Assembly (NCBI GenBank): GCA_900553805.1
Contig: USEU01000016.1
Span: forward strand, 1-36,119
DNA: 36,119 nt
DNA from: an uncultured Eubacteriales bacterium
GTDB taxonomy: Bacteria; Bacillota; Clostridia; Oscillospirales; Oscillospiraceae
Direction: 5' to 3'
In this document: one piece after another, positions 29,514 through 36,119 of the stretch
Layout of the letters: each line of letters begins with the position of its first letter
Numbering within the stretch: position 1 is the first letter of the stretch
The notes under the pieces: model-generated
Told to the model about the DNA's origin: nothing
Database searches by the model: none
The model's input: the letters and a program-made list of their open reading frames with translations, nothing else
Position numbers and translations under genes: made by a program

Positions 29514-29771
29514 TTACCAGTTCGAGCCGATTGATGCAAGGCCGCCCACACATGCGACGCACGCGACATAAAGGATAATGCACAGGATGAAACCGATGAT
29601 GGAACAAACCAATCCACCTGTTGCAAGACCACTCTTTTCGGGGTTTTTCCTGCCTACTGCGCCCAAGATGATGCCAATCAAGCCGACAATTGCACCAACC
29701 CATTGGAAACCACTCAGGAAAACGCCACAGATAATGGAAATAATACCCAAAACCAAAGAAGCAACACCCAT
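29514..29771 (-). CDS. Small DUF4190-like membrane protein
   Basis: 85 residues with two or three hydrophobic segments: about 4-20 and 26-40 (glycine/isoleucine-rich, VGLIGIILGAVGRKNP), then about 50-78 with cysteines. The small-hairpin layout with G-x-x-L-G-I-I-S-I and L-G-x-x-G-R-K resembles DUF4190-type proteins, which often appear beside secreted or lipoprotein genes. Function unknown. AAAGGAG lies upstream of the ATG. It sits 75 bp after the NPCBM-like lipoprotein gene. Confidence 0.8.
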   Translation of the reverse strand: MGVASLVLGIISIICGVFLSGFQWVGAIVGLIGIILGAVGRKNPEKSGLATGGLVCSIIGFILCIILYVACVACVGGLASIGSNW

Positions 29772-29795
29772 TTAACTTTCTCCTTTCTTTATTTT

Positions 29796-29824
29796 ATATT
29801 AAACGTTGTTATGACGTTTAATAT
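29796..29824 (-). other. Palindrome in the gap before the DUF4190-like gene
   Basis: A perfect 11-bp inverted repeat (29796-29806 with 29814-29824) with a 7-nt loop. On the minus strand an A-rich stretch, not a T-run, follows, so it is more likely a processing or stabilising hairpin than a terminator. Confidence 0.5.
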
Positions 29825-29846
29825 TTTCTCTGATACCGAACGCCGA

Positions 29847-31082
29847 CTAGGGTTCGAGTTCAAGGTTAGCCATGCATACCAATGGAGAAGAGTAAGCATA
29901 CTGGTCAAAACCGACACCAAGTAGTACAATTTTCAGCTCTCGTACACCAGTGACATCAACCTGGAACTCAAATTCCTCATAGGTATTCTGCGTAATTACG
30001 GGGCCGTCATAGAGTAGAACGCCATCGCCATATATTTTTTCGGTTGTTCCTGCATTCCAAGATTCATCGGAAACACTCAGTGAAGAGTACGGGCGGTAAA
30101 TTATGCCATTGAGTTTCGAATAGTTTGCTCCTAAGTAGTAAACGACGTACAGCTCACTTTCATTGTGAGCAGTTCGGGGGCCGCCTGACCATGGACGAAT
30201 TACTGCGTCAGAAAGGTATTGGTGCCCGTTCACGTCCTCAGCATCGTTATAGCTGGCTGAAGTTATTAATTGATCTCCTTTTCTAGTTGGAGTAAGTTCC
30301 CTGAGCTGAATCGGTGCATATGCTTGATACCTTGCAATTGCGGAATTAACGCGTTCACTGTTTAGGCCACTTAGCTGTAAAATCCGTATTGCTGCTTCAT
30401 AGTCTTTATCTGCTACAAATGCAGATTCGGCTTGTGTTAAAACCGCATCCTCCCACTGAGAATACACGAGGGATTGTAAGCCGTCCAAAAATTCACTTGT
30501 TCCCCAGGTGTCAATTGCATTGTTAATTACCAGAATGGCCGACTGATAATCTCCGGAAGAGGCAAGTCGGGTGACCTCATCATAAACTGGGTCTACGCCA
30601 TTCGTGTATGCTGCATTTTTCTGATTTTGCGCCGAATTATAATTGATGTCATCAGGAATCACGTTACATAGATATCTGTAGCCAGATAGATAATCGCCTG
30701 ATGAAATTGCCTGTAATCCATCCGCATAGCTCTGCTTGGATGCGACTAGGTACATGAAATCAGAAATTACGCTTTCACAGTCGGAGAGCACGGAGTACGG
30801 GAGTGCATCAACGGCATCAAGGATCCCTTTAGCCTGGGACAAAGACATTTTTTCATTATTGAGTTCATCACGTGCTAGGGTAAGAAAATTTTCAAGTGCA
30901 ATCTCGAAATTCTTCTCCATTTCAGCTTTCCCGGCAACTTCCTTTTCATATGCCAGCGCTGCAAGATCACCTGATCCCCTTTTGATATAGCTCAAGGCAG
31001 AATCCTGCCCGGCACAGCCGCATAAACAAACGCAGAGAATGAGAAGATAACATAGAAATTGGTTGATGCGGTTTCGGTACAT
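29847..31082 (-). CDS. Lipoprotein with NPCBM-like C-terminal domain
   Basis: 411 residues. The signal peptide is unusually cysteine-rich and ends in the lipobox L-C-G-C (Cys23). Residues ~30-255 are helical with repeated A-x-x-x-x-x-x-G-D-Y-x-x-A motifs (GDYLSGYRYL, GDYQSAILVI, KDYEAAIRIL), which look like tetratricopeptide-type pairs. The C-terminal ~150 residues resemble an NPCBM/NEW2 carbohydrate-binding-like beta sandwich (YDGPVITQNTYEEFEFQVDV, then V-R-E-L-K-I-V-L). This suggests a surface lipoprotein binding a polymer. The start could also be the TTG one codon upstream; AAAGGAG lies 10 nt before the ATG. Confidence 0.82.
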   Translation of the reverse strand: MYRNRINQFLCYLLILCVCLCGCAGQDSALSYIKRGSGDLAALAYEKEVAGKAEMEKNFEIALENFLTLARDELNNEKMSLSQAKGILDAVDALPYSVLSDCESVISDFMYLVASKQSYADGLQAISSGDYLSGYRYLCNVIPDDINYNSAQNQKNAAYTNGVDPVYDEVTRLASSGDYQSAILVINNAIDTWGTSEFLDGLQSLVYSQWEDAVLTQAESAFVADKDYEAAIRILQLSGLNSERVNSAIARYQAYAPIQLRELTPTRKGDQLITSASYNDAEDVNGHQYLSDAVIRPWSGGPRTAHNESELYVVYYLGANYSKLNGIIYRPYSSLSVSDESWNAGTTEKIYGDGVLLYDGPVITQNTYEEFEFQVDVTGVRELKIVLLGVGFDQYAYSSPLVCMANLELEP

Positions 31083-31131
31083 CAAAAAAACACTCCTTTA
31101 TGCTCATGGCCTATCGCAAAGTTACTTCGTG

Positions 31132-32145
31132 TCAGCTAACGGTAAAGTCGCTGCATATCAAGGTTAAAGTGGTTTGCTGACTGCCATTTTGAGCGGTCGC
31201 TTCCACATAATAGGTATAACTTCCGGCAGACAGACGGTCGAAGATCAAATCATTGTTGATTGTGTAACGCAAATTGACTGATGCATCATTTGGATAATAG
31301 TATGCACATTGAACTACATTGCCATTATTGTCGTAAATGGCACCATAAAGCTCTGTAATTTGACCACAGCTTGTGGTGACGATGCCCCGGATGCCAAAAT
31401 TGGCACCAAGCCGCTGGGAATAGGGGGCATTCTGTTCACTGATGCTCAAGGTAGGCACCTGATAGGAGGGAGAATAAGTGTCGCTTCCATCATTGAAGTT
31501 ACTGTTTTCGTCAATACGCCAAATCTGCTGGACGTACGCCAGAATCTTATCCTGATTGGCATCAATGTATTGGGCATCAGAATAATTGCTGGTTACGATT
31601 TTTAGCAGGGAACAGGAACCCAGGGGAATGCGCCCTGCATCAGCCTTGCTGGAGGGGTCAGCGCAATAAAAGGTATCAGTGTAGCTGTCGTAATCCGTCA
31701 GCAGAACCGCATGCTGACTACTGGAGGACGGATGGCAGTAAATGACAATTCCTTCGGGGTGTGTTTGCAGCTGATCAATGAAGAACTGCCGCTTTCCGGC
31801 CAAATCTCCCTGACTATAATGCAGATCCCCGTTCATACCGTAGGTAACTGTCCGCATGCCACTGTAAGTTACATCCCAGCGCATCCCACCGCTTGTCCAG
31901 GCGGTAGGCTTCACGCTTGCCTCAGTAATGGAACTCCAGTTGGAATTACCATCCAGAATTGCTCTTCTGCGGAACATCATAACATTGGATACCAGCGTGC
32001 AAGTAACACTGGATTGCTGCTTCAAAAACACTGCATCATCGTTGATGTCGTCGTATTCAGATGCTCCCGCCGGAAGTATTACCCCGGCCAGAAGTGTAAG
32101 CAGCAGAACGAAAGCGGACATGAACGAAATTGCTTTTTTAACCAT
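31132..32145 (-). CDS. Secreted C39-like cysteine peptidase
   Basis: 337 residues from the ATG at 32145, with AGGAG upstream; the 23 upstream codons overlap the preceding intergenic gap. The signal peptide ends near A-G-A-S-E (~29) with no lipobox. The next ~170 residues fit a peptidase C39-like papain fold: Cys49 in LKQQSSVTCTLVS, His145 in SSQHAVLLTDYD, Asp163 as a plausible third residue in FYCADPSS. The C-terminal ~110 residues form a predicted beta-sandwich (GIRGIVTTSCGQITELYGAI and following). It is likely released or wall-bound and cleaves a peptide or wall substrate; the target is unknown. Second gene of the minus-strand cassette operon. Confidence 0.78.
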   Translation of the reverse strand: MVKKAISFMSAFVLLLTLLAGVILPAGASEYDDINDDAVFLKQQSSVTCTLVSNVMMFRRRAILDGNSNWSSITEASVKPTAWTSGGMRWDVTYSGMRTVTYGMNGDLHYSQGDLAGKRQFFIDQLQTHPEGIVIYCHPSSSSQHAVLLTDYDSYTDTFYCADPSSKADAGRIPLGSCSLLKIVTSNYSDAQYIDANQDKILAYVQQIWRIDENSNFNDGSDTYSPSYQVPTLSISEQNAPYSQRLGANFGIRGIVTTSCGQITELYGAIYDNNGNVVQCAYYYPNDASVNLRYTINNDLIFDRLSAGSYTYYVEATAQNGSQQTTLTLICSDFTVS

Positions 32146-32213
32146 ACCTTTTCTCTCCTCTAACAATAAAATGAAGTGAGCAGGGTAGATTTGCTTGGGG
32201 AAGGCATCGGACA

Positions 32214-32417
32214 TTACCAGGATGTCAGAAATTTTGCCAGCCTTAAACAGTCATCACACAGCCATTCAACGGAGGCATCCTTAAATTTGAATTTGGTCAG
32301 CTTTCCCGTTTGCCCGCACTCCTCACAGGAGCCAACCTTAACACAGCCGGTAAGCATGCAAAGCATGCCGATCAGTAACACACACAGTAATATTACTGCA
32401 GTCATCCTTTTTGCCAT
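32214..32417 (-). CDS. Small lipoprotein with a zinc-ribbon
   Basis: 67 residues. The signal peptide ends in lipobox L-T-G-C (Cys25), followed immediately by C31-E-E-C34 and, after a short beta-like stretch, C54-D-D-C57. The two CxxC knuckles would hold a zinc ion on the outer membrane face, which is unusual because such cysteines are commonly cytoplasmic. AGAGGA lies about 9 nt before the ATG. It is the first gene after the divergent promoter, so it leads the cassette operon. Function unknown. Confidence 0.75.
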   Translation of the reverse strand: MAKRMTAVILLCVLLIGMLCMLTGCVKVGSCEECGQTGKLTKFKFKDASVEWLCDDCLRLAKFLTSW

Positions 32418-32508
32418 TTTCAGCTATCCTCTCTTAGTTTTGTAGGCATTTCACAAAAACACTGCTTCACGCGTCCAGACGGTCACAATGTTTTATCGCC
32501 TCATGATC

Positions 32509-32541
32509 ATTATATAACTACTATTAGTTGTTGTCAACAAC
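32509..32541 (-). promoter_or_regulatory. Cassette promoter with overlapping operator palindrome
   Basis: Minus strand: perfect -35 TTGACA (32532-32537), a 17-nt spacer and perfect -10 TATAAT (32509-32514). A perfect palindrome with 7-bp arms, GTTGTTG-T-CAACAAC (32527-32541), overlaps the -35 box. The XRE gene starts 63 bp away on the other strand, so it is the obvious candidate repressor. Confidence 0.8.
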
Positions 32542-32604
32542 AAATTTCGAGTGTTTTCTTAAACAACCGTTCCAGATTATCATGGAGGCAAAGGAGAGAC
32601 ATTT

Positions 32605-32928
32605 ATGCTTGAAAACTTAAAATTTCTTCGCTCTACGGCTGGAATTTCTCAAAAAACGCTGGCGGATTCTATTGGTGTCAGCCAGCAATCCATTAATAAA
32701 TATGAAAATCACAACATCGAGCCGGATATTGCGACGCTTTCAAGAATTGCGGATTTTTTTCATGTATCCATTGATTACCTTGTCGGGCGGACAGATTGTC
32801 AGTTGCCTCCCGCGGGGGGCATGAGCGCAGAGATTAGCTTTGAGGAGGAGTCGCTGCTCTGCCGTTACCGTGCGCTGACCGCAAAACAGAAAAAAGCCGT
32901 CCAAAATATTTTGGACAGCTATTTTTAG
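32605..32928 (+). CDS. XRE-family transcriptional regulator
   Basis: 107 residues. Residues ~7-60 are an HTH_3 (Cro/CI) domain with the typical TLADSIGVSQQSINKYEN recognition region, followed by a D-Y-L-V-G-R-T ending common to SOS-independent XRE repressors. The C-terminal 40 residues carry no known domain. GGAG precedes the ATG. It is divergent from the lipoprotein/peptidase operon and near the operator palindrome, so it probably represses that operon and perhaps itself. A terminator hairpin overlaps its last codons. Confidence 0.9.
   Translation: MLENLKFLRSTAGISQKTLADSIGVSQQSINKYENHNIEPDIATLSRIADFFHVSIDYLVGRTDCQLPPAGGMSAEISFEEESLLCRYRALTAKQKKAVQNILDSYF
32895..32927 (+). terminator. Terminator overlapping the end of the XRE gene
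   Basis: A perfect 8-bp stem (32899-32906 with 32909-32916) extended by AGC/GCT, followed by ATTTTT. The hairpin and T-run encode the last residues of the regulator. Confidence 0.75.
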
Positions 32929-32965
32929 GGAAATGATTCAGTAACCGATGGGTAAATGCGGGAGA

Positions 32966-33553
32966 TTATCTCGCCCACTCCGGCAGTGCTTCGAAGTGCA
33001 TGGTTTTGCCGTTCAGGGGGAAGGTCAGGGCGCAGGAGAAGAGGAGGGGGGCGGGGGAGGCGTCGCGGGCGCCGTATTTGTGGTCGCCCACCAGGGGGAA
33101 GCCCCGGGAGGCAAACTGGACGCGGATCTGGTGGCTGCGGCCGGTGTGCAGGAGGATGCGCACCAGGGAGGTTTCGCCGGCGCTGAGGCGGGTGAATTCC
33201 AGCCGGGCGGGCTTGACGCCCTTGCGCTCCCGCTTCACCACGAATACCTTATTTTTGGCGCTGTCCTTCCACAGTAGATCCTGCCAGTCCCCGCTTTCCG
33301 GCGGGGTGCCGTGCACCCTGGCCACGTATTCTTTTTTCATTTGCCCATCCTGCACGGCCCGGCTCAGCGCGGCGGCAGCCGGACGGGTGCGGGCATACAC
33401 CATGCAGCCGCCCACATTCTGATCCAGCCGGTGGATGGGAAACACCTGGCCGCCCAGGGCCTGGGCAATGGCGGCGGGAGCCTCCCGCTCCGAGTCCATC
33501 CCCACGGGCTTGAGGATGACGGCGATATCCCGGTCTGTGTGCAAAAACTCCAT
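32966..33553 (-). CDS. RluA-family pseudouridine synthase
   Basis: 195 residues from the ATG at 33553, which has AGGAGG 5 nt upstream; an upstream ATG at 33568 is less well placed. The family motif H41-R-L-D44 contains the catalytic Asp, in a V-F-P-I-H-R-L-D-Q-N-V-G-G block. A later R-S-H-Q-I-R-V-Q-F motif is also typical. No S4 RNA-binding domain is present, so it is a short member, of RluA/TruC type. It isomerises uridines in rRNA or tRNA; the exact target cannot be read. Confidence 0.92.
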   Translation of the reverse strand: MEFLHTDRDIAVILKPVGMDSEREAPAAIAQALGGQVFPIHRLDQNVGGCMVYARTRPAAAALSRAVQDGQMKKEYVARVHGTPPESGDWQDLLWKDSAKNKVFVVKRERKGVKPARLEFTRLSAGETSLVRILLHTGRSHQIRVQFASRGFPLVGDHKYGARDASPAPLLFSCALTFPLNGKTMHFEALPEWAR

Positions 33554-33632
33554 GGCGGCCTCCTGCATGCGCGTTCTTTTGGTCAGTATATCAGAAAACG
33601 GGGAAAAACGCAAGAATCCGTCCCCTAACGCA

Positions 33633-33660
33633 TTGCGTTTTGCGAAAAAAGAGATATAAT
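33633..33660 (+). promoter_or_regulatory. Promoter of the ABC exporter gene
   Basis: -35 TTGCGT (33633-33638), a 16-nt spacer and perfect -10 TATAAT (33655-33660), 25 bp before the ATG, so the leader is very short. Confidence 0.75.
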
Positions 33661-33684
33661 ATCCTCAACAAGGAGGATATGAAG

Positions 33685-35448
33685 ATGACAACACGGGATT
33701 ACCAAAGAAAAAGACCGCTGCAAATTTTCCTCAGCTATTTTGCCGCGCACAAGCGGCTGTTTGCCCTGGATATCGGCTGCGCGGTGTGCATTGCCCTGAT
33801 CGACCTGAGCTTTCCGCTGGTCACCCGGCAGGCGCTGTATGATTTTCTGCCCAATGAGAAGTTCCGGGTGTTCTTTACCGTGATGCTGGTGGCGGCGGCG
33901 TTTTACGTGCTGCGGGCGGGGCTGAATTACATTGTCTGCTATTATGGCCACACCTTCGGCATCCGGGTGGAGGCGGATATCCGCCGGGACTTGTTCCGCC
34001 ATTTGCAGGAGATGAGCTTTGATTTTTATGATAATAACCGCACCGGCCAGCTGATGAGCCGGTTGACCTCCGACCTGTTTGAGCTGACGGAGCTGGCCCA
34101 TCACGGGCCGGAGGACCTGCTCACCTCCACCGTTACCATCCTCGGCGCGCTGGTCGTGATGGCCACCATCCGCTGGGAGCTGGCGCTGGTGGTGGCGGCT
34201 GTGATCCCCGTGTTCCTGGCGGTGATTTTCTCCATGCGCAGGCGGATGAGCCGGGTCTCTGTGGGGGTCAAGCAAAAGGTGGCCAACATCAATTCGGAGA
34301 TCGAGTCCAGCCTGACCGGCATCCGCACCGCCAAGGCCTTTGCCAACGAGGCGGTGGAAAGCGCCCGCTTCGACGCGGCCAACAACCAGTTCAAGACCTC
34401 CAAGCGGGAATTCCACAAGGCCATGGCTTTGTTCAACAGCTCTATGGAATTCTTCCTCACCAGCATGAATGTGATCATCATTGCCCTGGGCGGCTATATG
34501 ATCATGAAAAGCAAGCTGGATTACCGGGATTTGATTACGTTCAGCCTGTATATCGCCACCTTTGTGACGCCCATGCGCAAGCTGGCCAATTTCTCGGAGC
34601 TGTTTGCCAACGGCTTCGCGGGCCTGAACCGCTTTGTAGAGATCATGCGCACCGAGCCGACCATCCAGGATGCCCCGGACGCCGGGCAGCTGCGGGATGT
34701 GAAGGGCGAAATATCCGTGCAGGATGTGTCCTTTGCCTACGATGGGGATCTGGCGGTGCTGCATCATGTGGATCTGCAGGTGCAGCCCGGTGAGACCATT
34801 GCCATCGTCGGCCCCTCCGGCGGCGGAAAAAGCACCCTGTGCCAGCTGATCCCCCGGTTTTATGATGTGACTTCGGGCAGCATTCTGATCGATGGCCAGG
34901 ATGTCCGCTCAGTCACCCAGCAGAGCATCCACCAGAACATCGGCATTGTGCAGCAGGATGTATTCCTGTTTGCCGACACGATTTTTGAAAACATCCGCTA
35001 CGGCAGGCCCGACGCCACCGAGGCAGAGGTGGCAGAGGCGGCAAAGAAGGCGGAGATCTACGACGACATCATGGCCATGCCCGCCGGATTCCAGACCTAC
35101 GTGGGCGAGCGGGGGACCCTGCTTTCCGGCGGCCAGAAGCAGCGCATTGCCATTGCCCGGATCTTCCTGAAGAATCCGCCCATCCTGATTCTGGACGAGG
35201 CGACCTCCGCTCTGGATTCCGTCACCGAGGCCAAGATCCAGCGGGCCTTTGACAAGCTATCCCAGGGCCGCACCACTCTGATCATCGCCCACCGCCTGAG
35301 CACCATCCGCAACGCCACCCGTATCGTCTCCATTGCAGACGGCGTTATCACCGAGTCCGGCACTCACCAGCAGCTGCTGCAGCGAGGCGGCCTGTACGCC
35401 GAGCTGTACCGCACCCAGAATGCCCTGGCGCTGGAGGCAATGAAATAA
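33685..35448 (+). CDS. ABC exporter (half-transporter with fused membrane and ATPase domains)
   Basis: 587 residues. I chose the ATG at 33685, 8 nt after AGGAGG; an ATG two codons earlier is too close. Residues ~20-320 form a six-helix ABC_membrane domain. The ATPase domain (~340-580) has Walker A GPSGGGKST near 375, a Q-loop, the signature LLSGGQKQR near 479, Walker B LILDEATSALDS near 500, and the H-loop IIAHRLST. It belongs to the MsbA/LmrA-like exporter group and probably works as a homodimer; no partner half-transporter is adjacent. The substrate (lipid, peptide or drug) is unknown. Confidence 0.93.
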   Translation: MTTRDYQRKRPLQIFLSYFAAHKRLFALDIGCAVCIALIDLSFPLVTRQALYDFLPNEKFRVFFTVMLVAAAFYVLRAGLNYIVCYYGHTFGIRVEADIRRDLFRHLQEMSFDFYDNNRTGQLMSRLTSDLFELTELAHHGPEDLLTSTVTILGALVVMATIRWELALVVAAVIPVFLAVIFSMRRRMSRVSVGVKQKVANINSEIESSLTGIRTAKAFANEAVESARFDAANNQFKTSKREFHKAMALFNSSMEFFLTSMNVIIIALGGYMIMKSKLDYRDLITFSLYIATFVTPMRKLANFSELFANGFAGLNRFVEIMRTEPTIQDAPDAGQLRDVKGEISVQDVSFAYDGDLAVLHHVDLQVQPGETIAIVGPSGGGKSTLCQLIPRFYDVTSGSILIDGQDVRSVTQQSIHQNIGIVQQDVFLFADTIFENIRYGRPDATEAEVAEAAKKAEIYDDIMAMPAGFQTYVGERGTLLSGGQKQRIAIARIFLKNPPILILDEATSALDSVTEAKIQRAFDKLSQGRTTLIIAHRLSTIRNATRIVSIADGVITESGTHQQLLQRGGLYAELYRTQNALALEAMK

Positions 35449-35456
35449 CGCAGACA

Positions 35457-35481
35457 CTCCGCAGGAATGACCCTGCGGAGC
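35457..35481 (+). terminator. Terminator-like hairpin after the ABC exporter
   Basis: A 9-bp GC-rich stem (about 35458-35466 and 35473-35481) is followed by CGTTTC. The T-run is short, so its strength is uncertain. Confidence 0.55.
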
Positions 35482-35505
35482 GTTTCAGCGATATCAGAAG
35501 GATGG

Positions 35506-35760
35506 TTACAGCCGGTAAAGCAGGCGCAACCGTGGATTTTGCGCGGCGGCCTCCCGGAAAACGGAGAGCACCCTCGCAAAATGGCTCTCTGCCCCGGCGT
35601 CCAGATTGACGAATTCAATTTCGGTCTCGCTCATGCCGGTCAGGCAGTCGTAGAGGGCATCCAGATTTCTTCCGTAATAGTCGGGAAAAGACAGCCGGAT
35701 CTTCAGGAATTCGTGGGCCGCGCCGCGCTCACGCAGGCGGGAGGCATCGAGAATGATCAT
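35506..35760 (-). CDS. Barstar-family RNase inhibitor
   Basis: 84 residues. The barstar core is recognisable in FPDYYGRNLDALYDCL (about 30-45), the helix and loop that fill the barnase active site. Barstars neutralise barnase-type RNases in the cytoplasm. The ATG overlaps the TGA of the preceding small gene (ATGA), so the two are translationally coupled, as in toxin-immunity pairs. The preceding gene no longer encodes an RNase domain, leaving this barstar without an obvious local target. Confidence 0.88.
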   Translation of the reverse strand: MIILDASRLRERGAAHEFLKIRLSFPDYYGRNLDALYDCLTGMSETEIEFVNLDAGAESHFARVLSVFREAAAQNPRLRLLYRL

Positions 35761-35939
35761 TTTTTCGTCTCCTCTCCATACAGCAGCTCGAAGGATTCGT
35801 AGTGATCCTCGGTGATCTCCGCGGCGGTTGGCTCGGTGGGCTTGTTCTTGGCCGCCTGGGCCAGAGGCGAGCAGCCGGAAAACAGCGCCAGGGCCACGAG
35901 CAGCAGCGCCAGCATCCGAACAAACAGATTCCGTTTCAT
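35757..35939 (-). CDS. Lipoprotein remnant of a barnase-type RNase (catalytic core deleted)
   Basis: 60 residues from the ATG at 35939. A signal peptide with a possible lipobox F-S-G-C (Cys23) is followed by the linker P-T-E-P-T-A-A-E-I-T-E-D and then, directly, D45-H-Y-E-S-F. The last block resembles the C-terminus of barnase, where T-D-H-Y-x-x-F carries catalytic His102. About 90 to 100 residues expected between the signal region and this tail are missing, yet the frame is kept. It is probably non-functional as an RNase. Alternatively it is an unrelated small lipoprotein. GGAG precedes the start. Confidence 0.7.
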   Translation of the reverse strand: MKRNLFVRMLALLLVALALFSGCSPLAQAAKNKPTEPTAAEITEDHYESFELLYGEETKK

Positions 35940-35971
35940 CCCGTTTTCACTCCTTTTCCTTTTCGGCCACC

Positions 35972-35999
35972 AGTATATCAAACGGGGGATATAAGGCAA
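35972..35999 (-). promoter_or_regulatory. Promoter of the RNase-remnant/barstar operon
   Basis: Minus strand: -35 TTGCCT (35994-35999), a 16-nt spacer and -10 TATACT (35972-35977) with an extended TG, 33 bp before the ATG. Confidence 0.65.
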
Positions 36000-36066
36000 C
36001 ACCGCGCAATTGTGTCTGCGAGCCGCAGCCGTCTTTTTGCCCCACATCTTCAGTTTGATACTATTG

Positions 36067-36099
36067 GGGCTGTTGCAAAATTCTTTTTTGCAGCAGCCC
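36067..36099. terminator. Terminator-like hairpin at the right edge
   Basis: A 14-bp stem (36067-36080 with 36086-36099, one G-U pair) with a T-rich loop. It probably ends a gene beyond the window; its direction cannot be decided. Confidence 0.5.
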
Positions 36100-36119
36100 T
36101 ATTGCTTCACCCTGAGCAT

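Noticed and set aside
36066..36099. Resemblance of CTGTTGCAAA to the terminal repeat of IS6-family elements
   Set aside because: The two arms lie 5 nt apart as a hairpin with a T-rich loop; no transposase is visible and the window ends here.

Overview
The window looks like a piece of chromosome from a gut-type Firmicute, class Clostridia, probably Oscillospiraceae. The family-level placement is inference. It rests on the GC-rich but clostridial-style genes, a HrcA/CIRCE operator, a type III glutamine synthetase, sigma-A promoters of TTGACA-17-TATAAT type, strong AGGAGG ribosome binding sites, and a streptococcal Ami-like peptide transporter.

Layout. (1) 1-520: tRNA-Thr(GGT) on the minus strand with a clear promoter and terminator, plus a second, interrupted copy of its 3' half. 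(2) 523-5211, minus strand: an envelope operon of a GT2-GtrA glycosyltransferase, a phosphodiester glycosidase domain protein, a membrane protein with a long disordered cytoplasmic tail, and a PAP2 phosphatase. (3) 5212-5829: a divergent intergenic region with a 68-nt palindrome and a very G-rich stretch. (4) 5830-13872: a five-gene Ami/Opp-type oligopeptide ABC transporter in the order A-B-C-D-F. Three of its subunits have unusual architecture: a circularly permuted binding protein, an ATPase with a coiled-coil insertion of roughly 230 residues, and an ATPase with a two-helix membrane tail. (5) 13941-15131: a membrane-anchored, degenerate ApbE-like protein. (6) 15240-18053: clpB under CIRCE control. 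(7) 18154-28674: a nitrogen-assimilation block of glnN, gltB, gltD and a fused amt-PII gene. The glnN and amt leaders carry intrinsic terminators whose 5' arms overlap small hairpins with hexaloops (A at position 1, G at position 4). This is the signature of ANTAR-protein antitermination. A pair of MITE-like elements brackets glnN. (8) 28676-32928: an AT-richer cassette. It holds an XRE repressor divergent from a minus-strand operon encoding a zinc-ribbon lipoprotein, a secreted C39-like cysteine peptidase, an NPCBM-like lipoprotein, a small DUF4190-like membrane protein and an atypical Lgt. (9) 32966-36119: an RluA-type pseudouridine synthase, an ABC exporter, and a barstar gene preceded by what looks like a barnase-type secreted RNase with its catalytic core deleted in frame.

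Functional links. Peptide uptake (region 4) and ammonium/glutamine/glutamate metabolism (region 7) together describe a cell that takes nitrogen both from peptides and from ammonium. The glnN and amt leaders suggest shared RNA-level control by a nitrogen-responsive ANTAR regulator encoded outside the window. Coordinates, motifs and hairpins were read by eye; family assignments come from recognised motifs, not from database searches.
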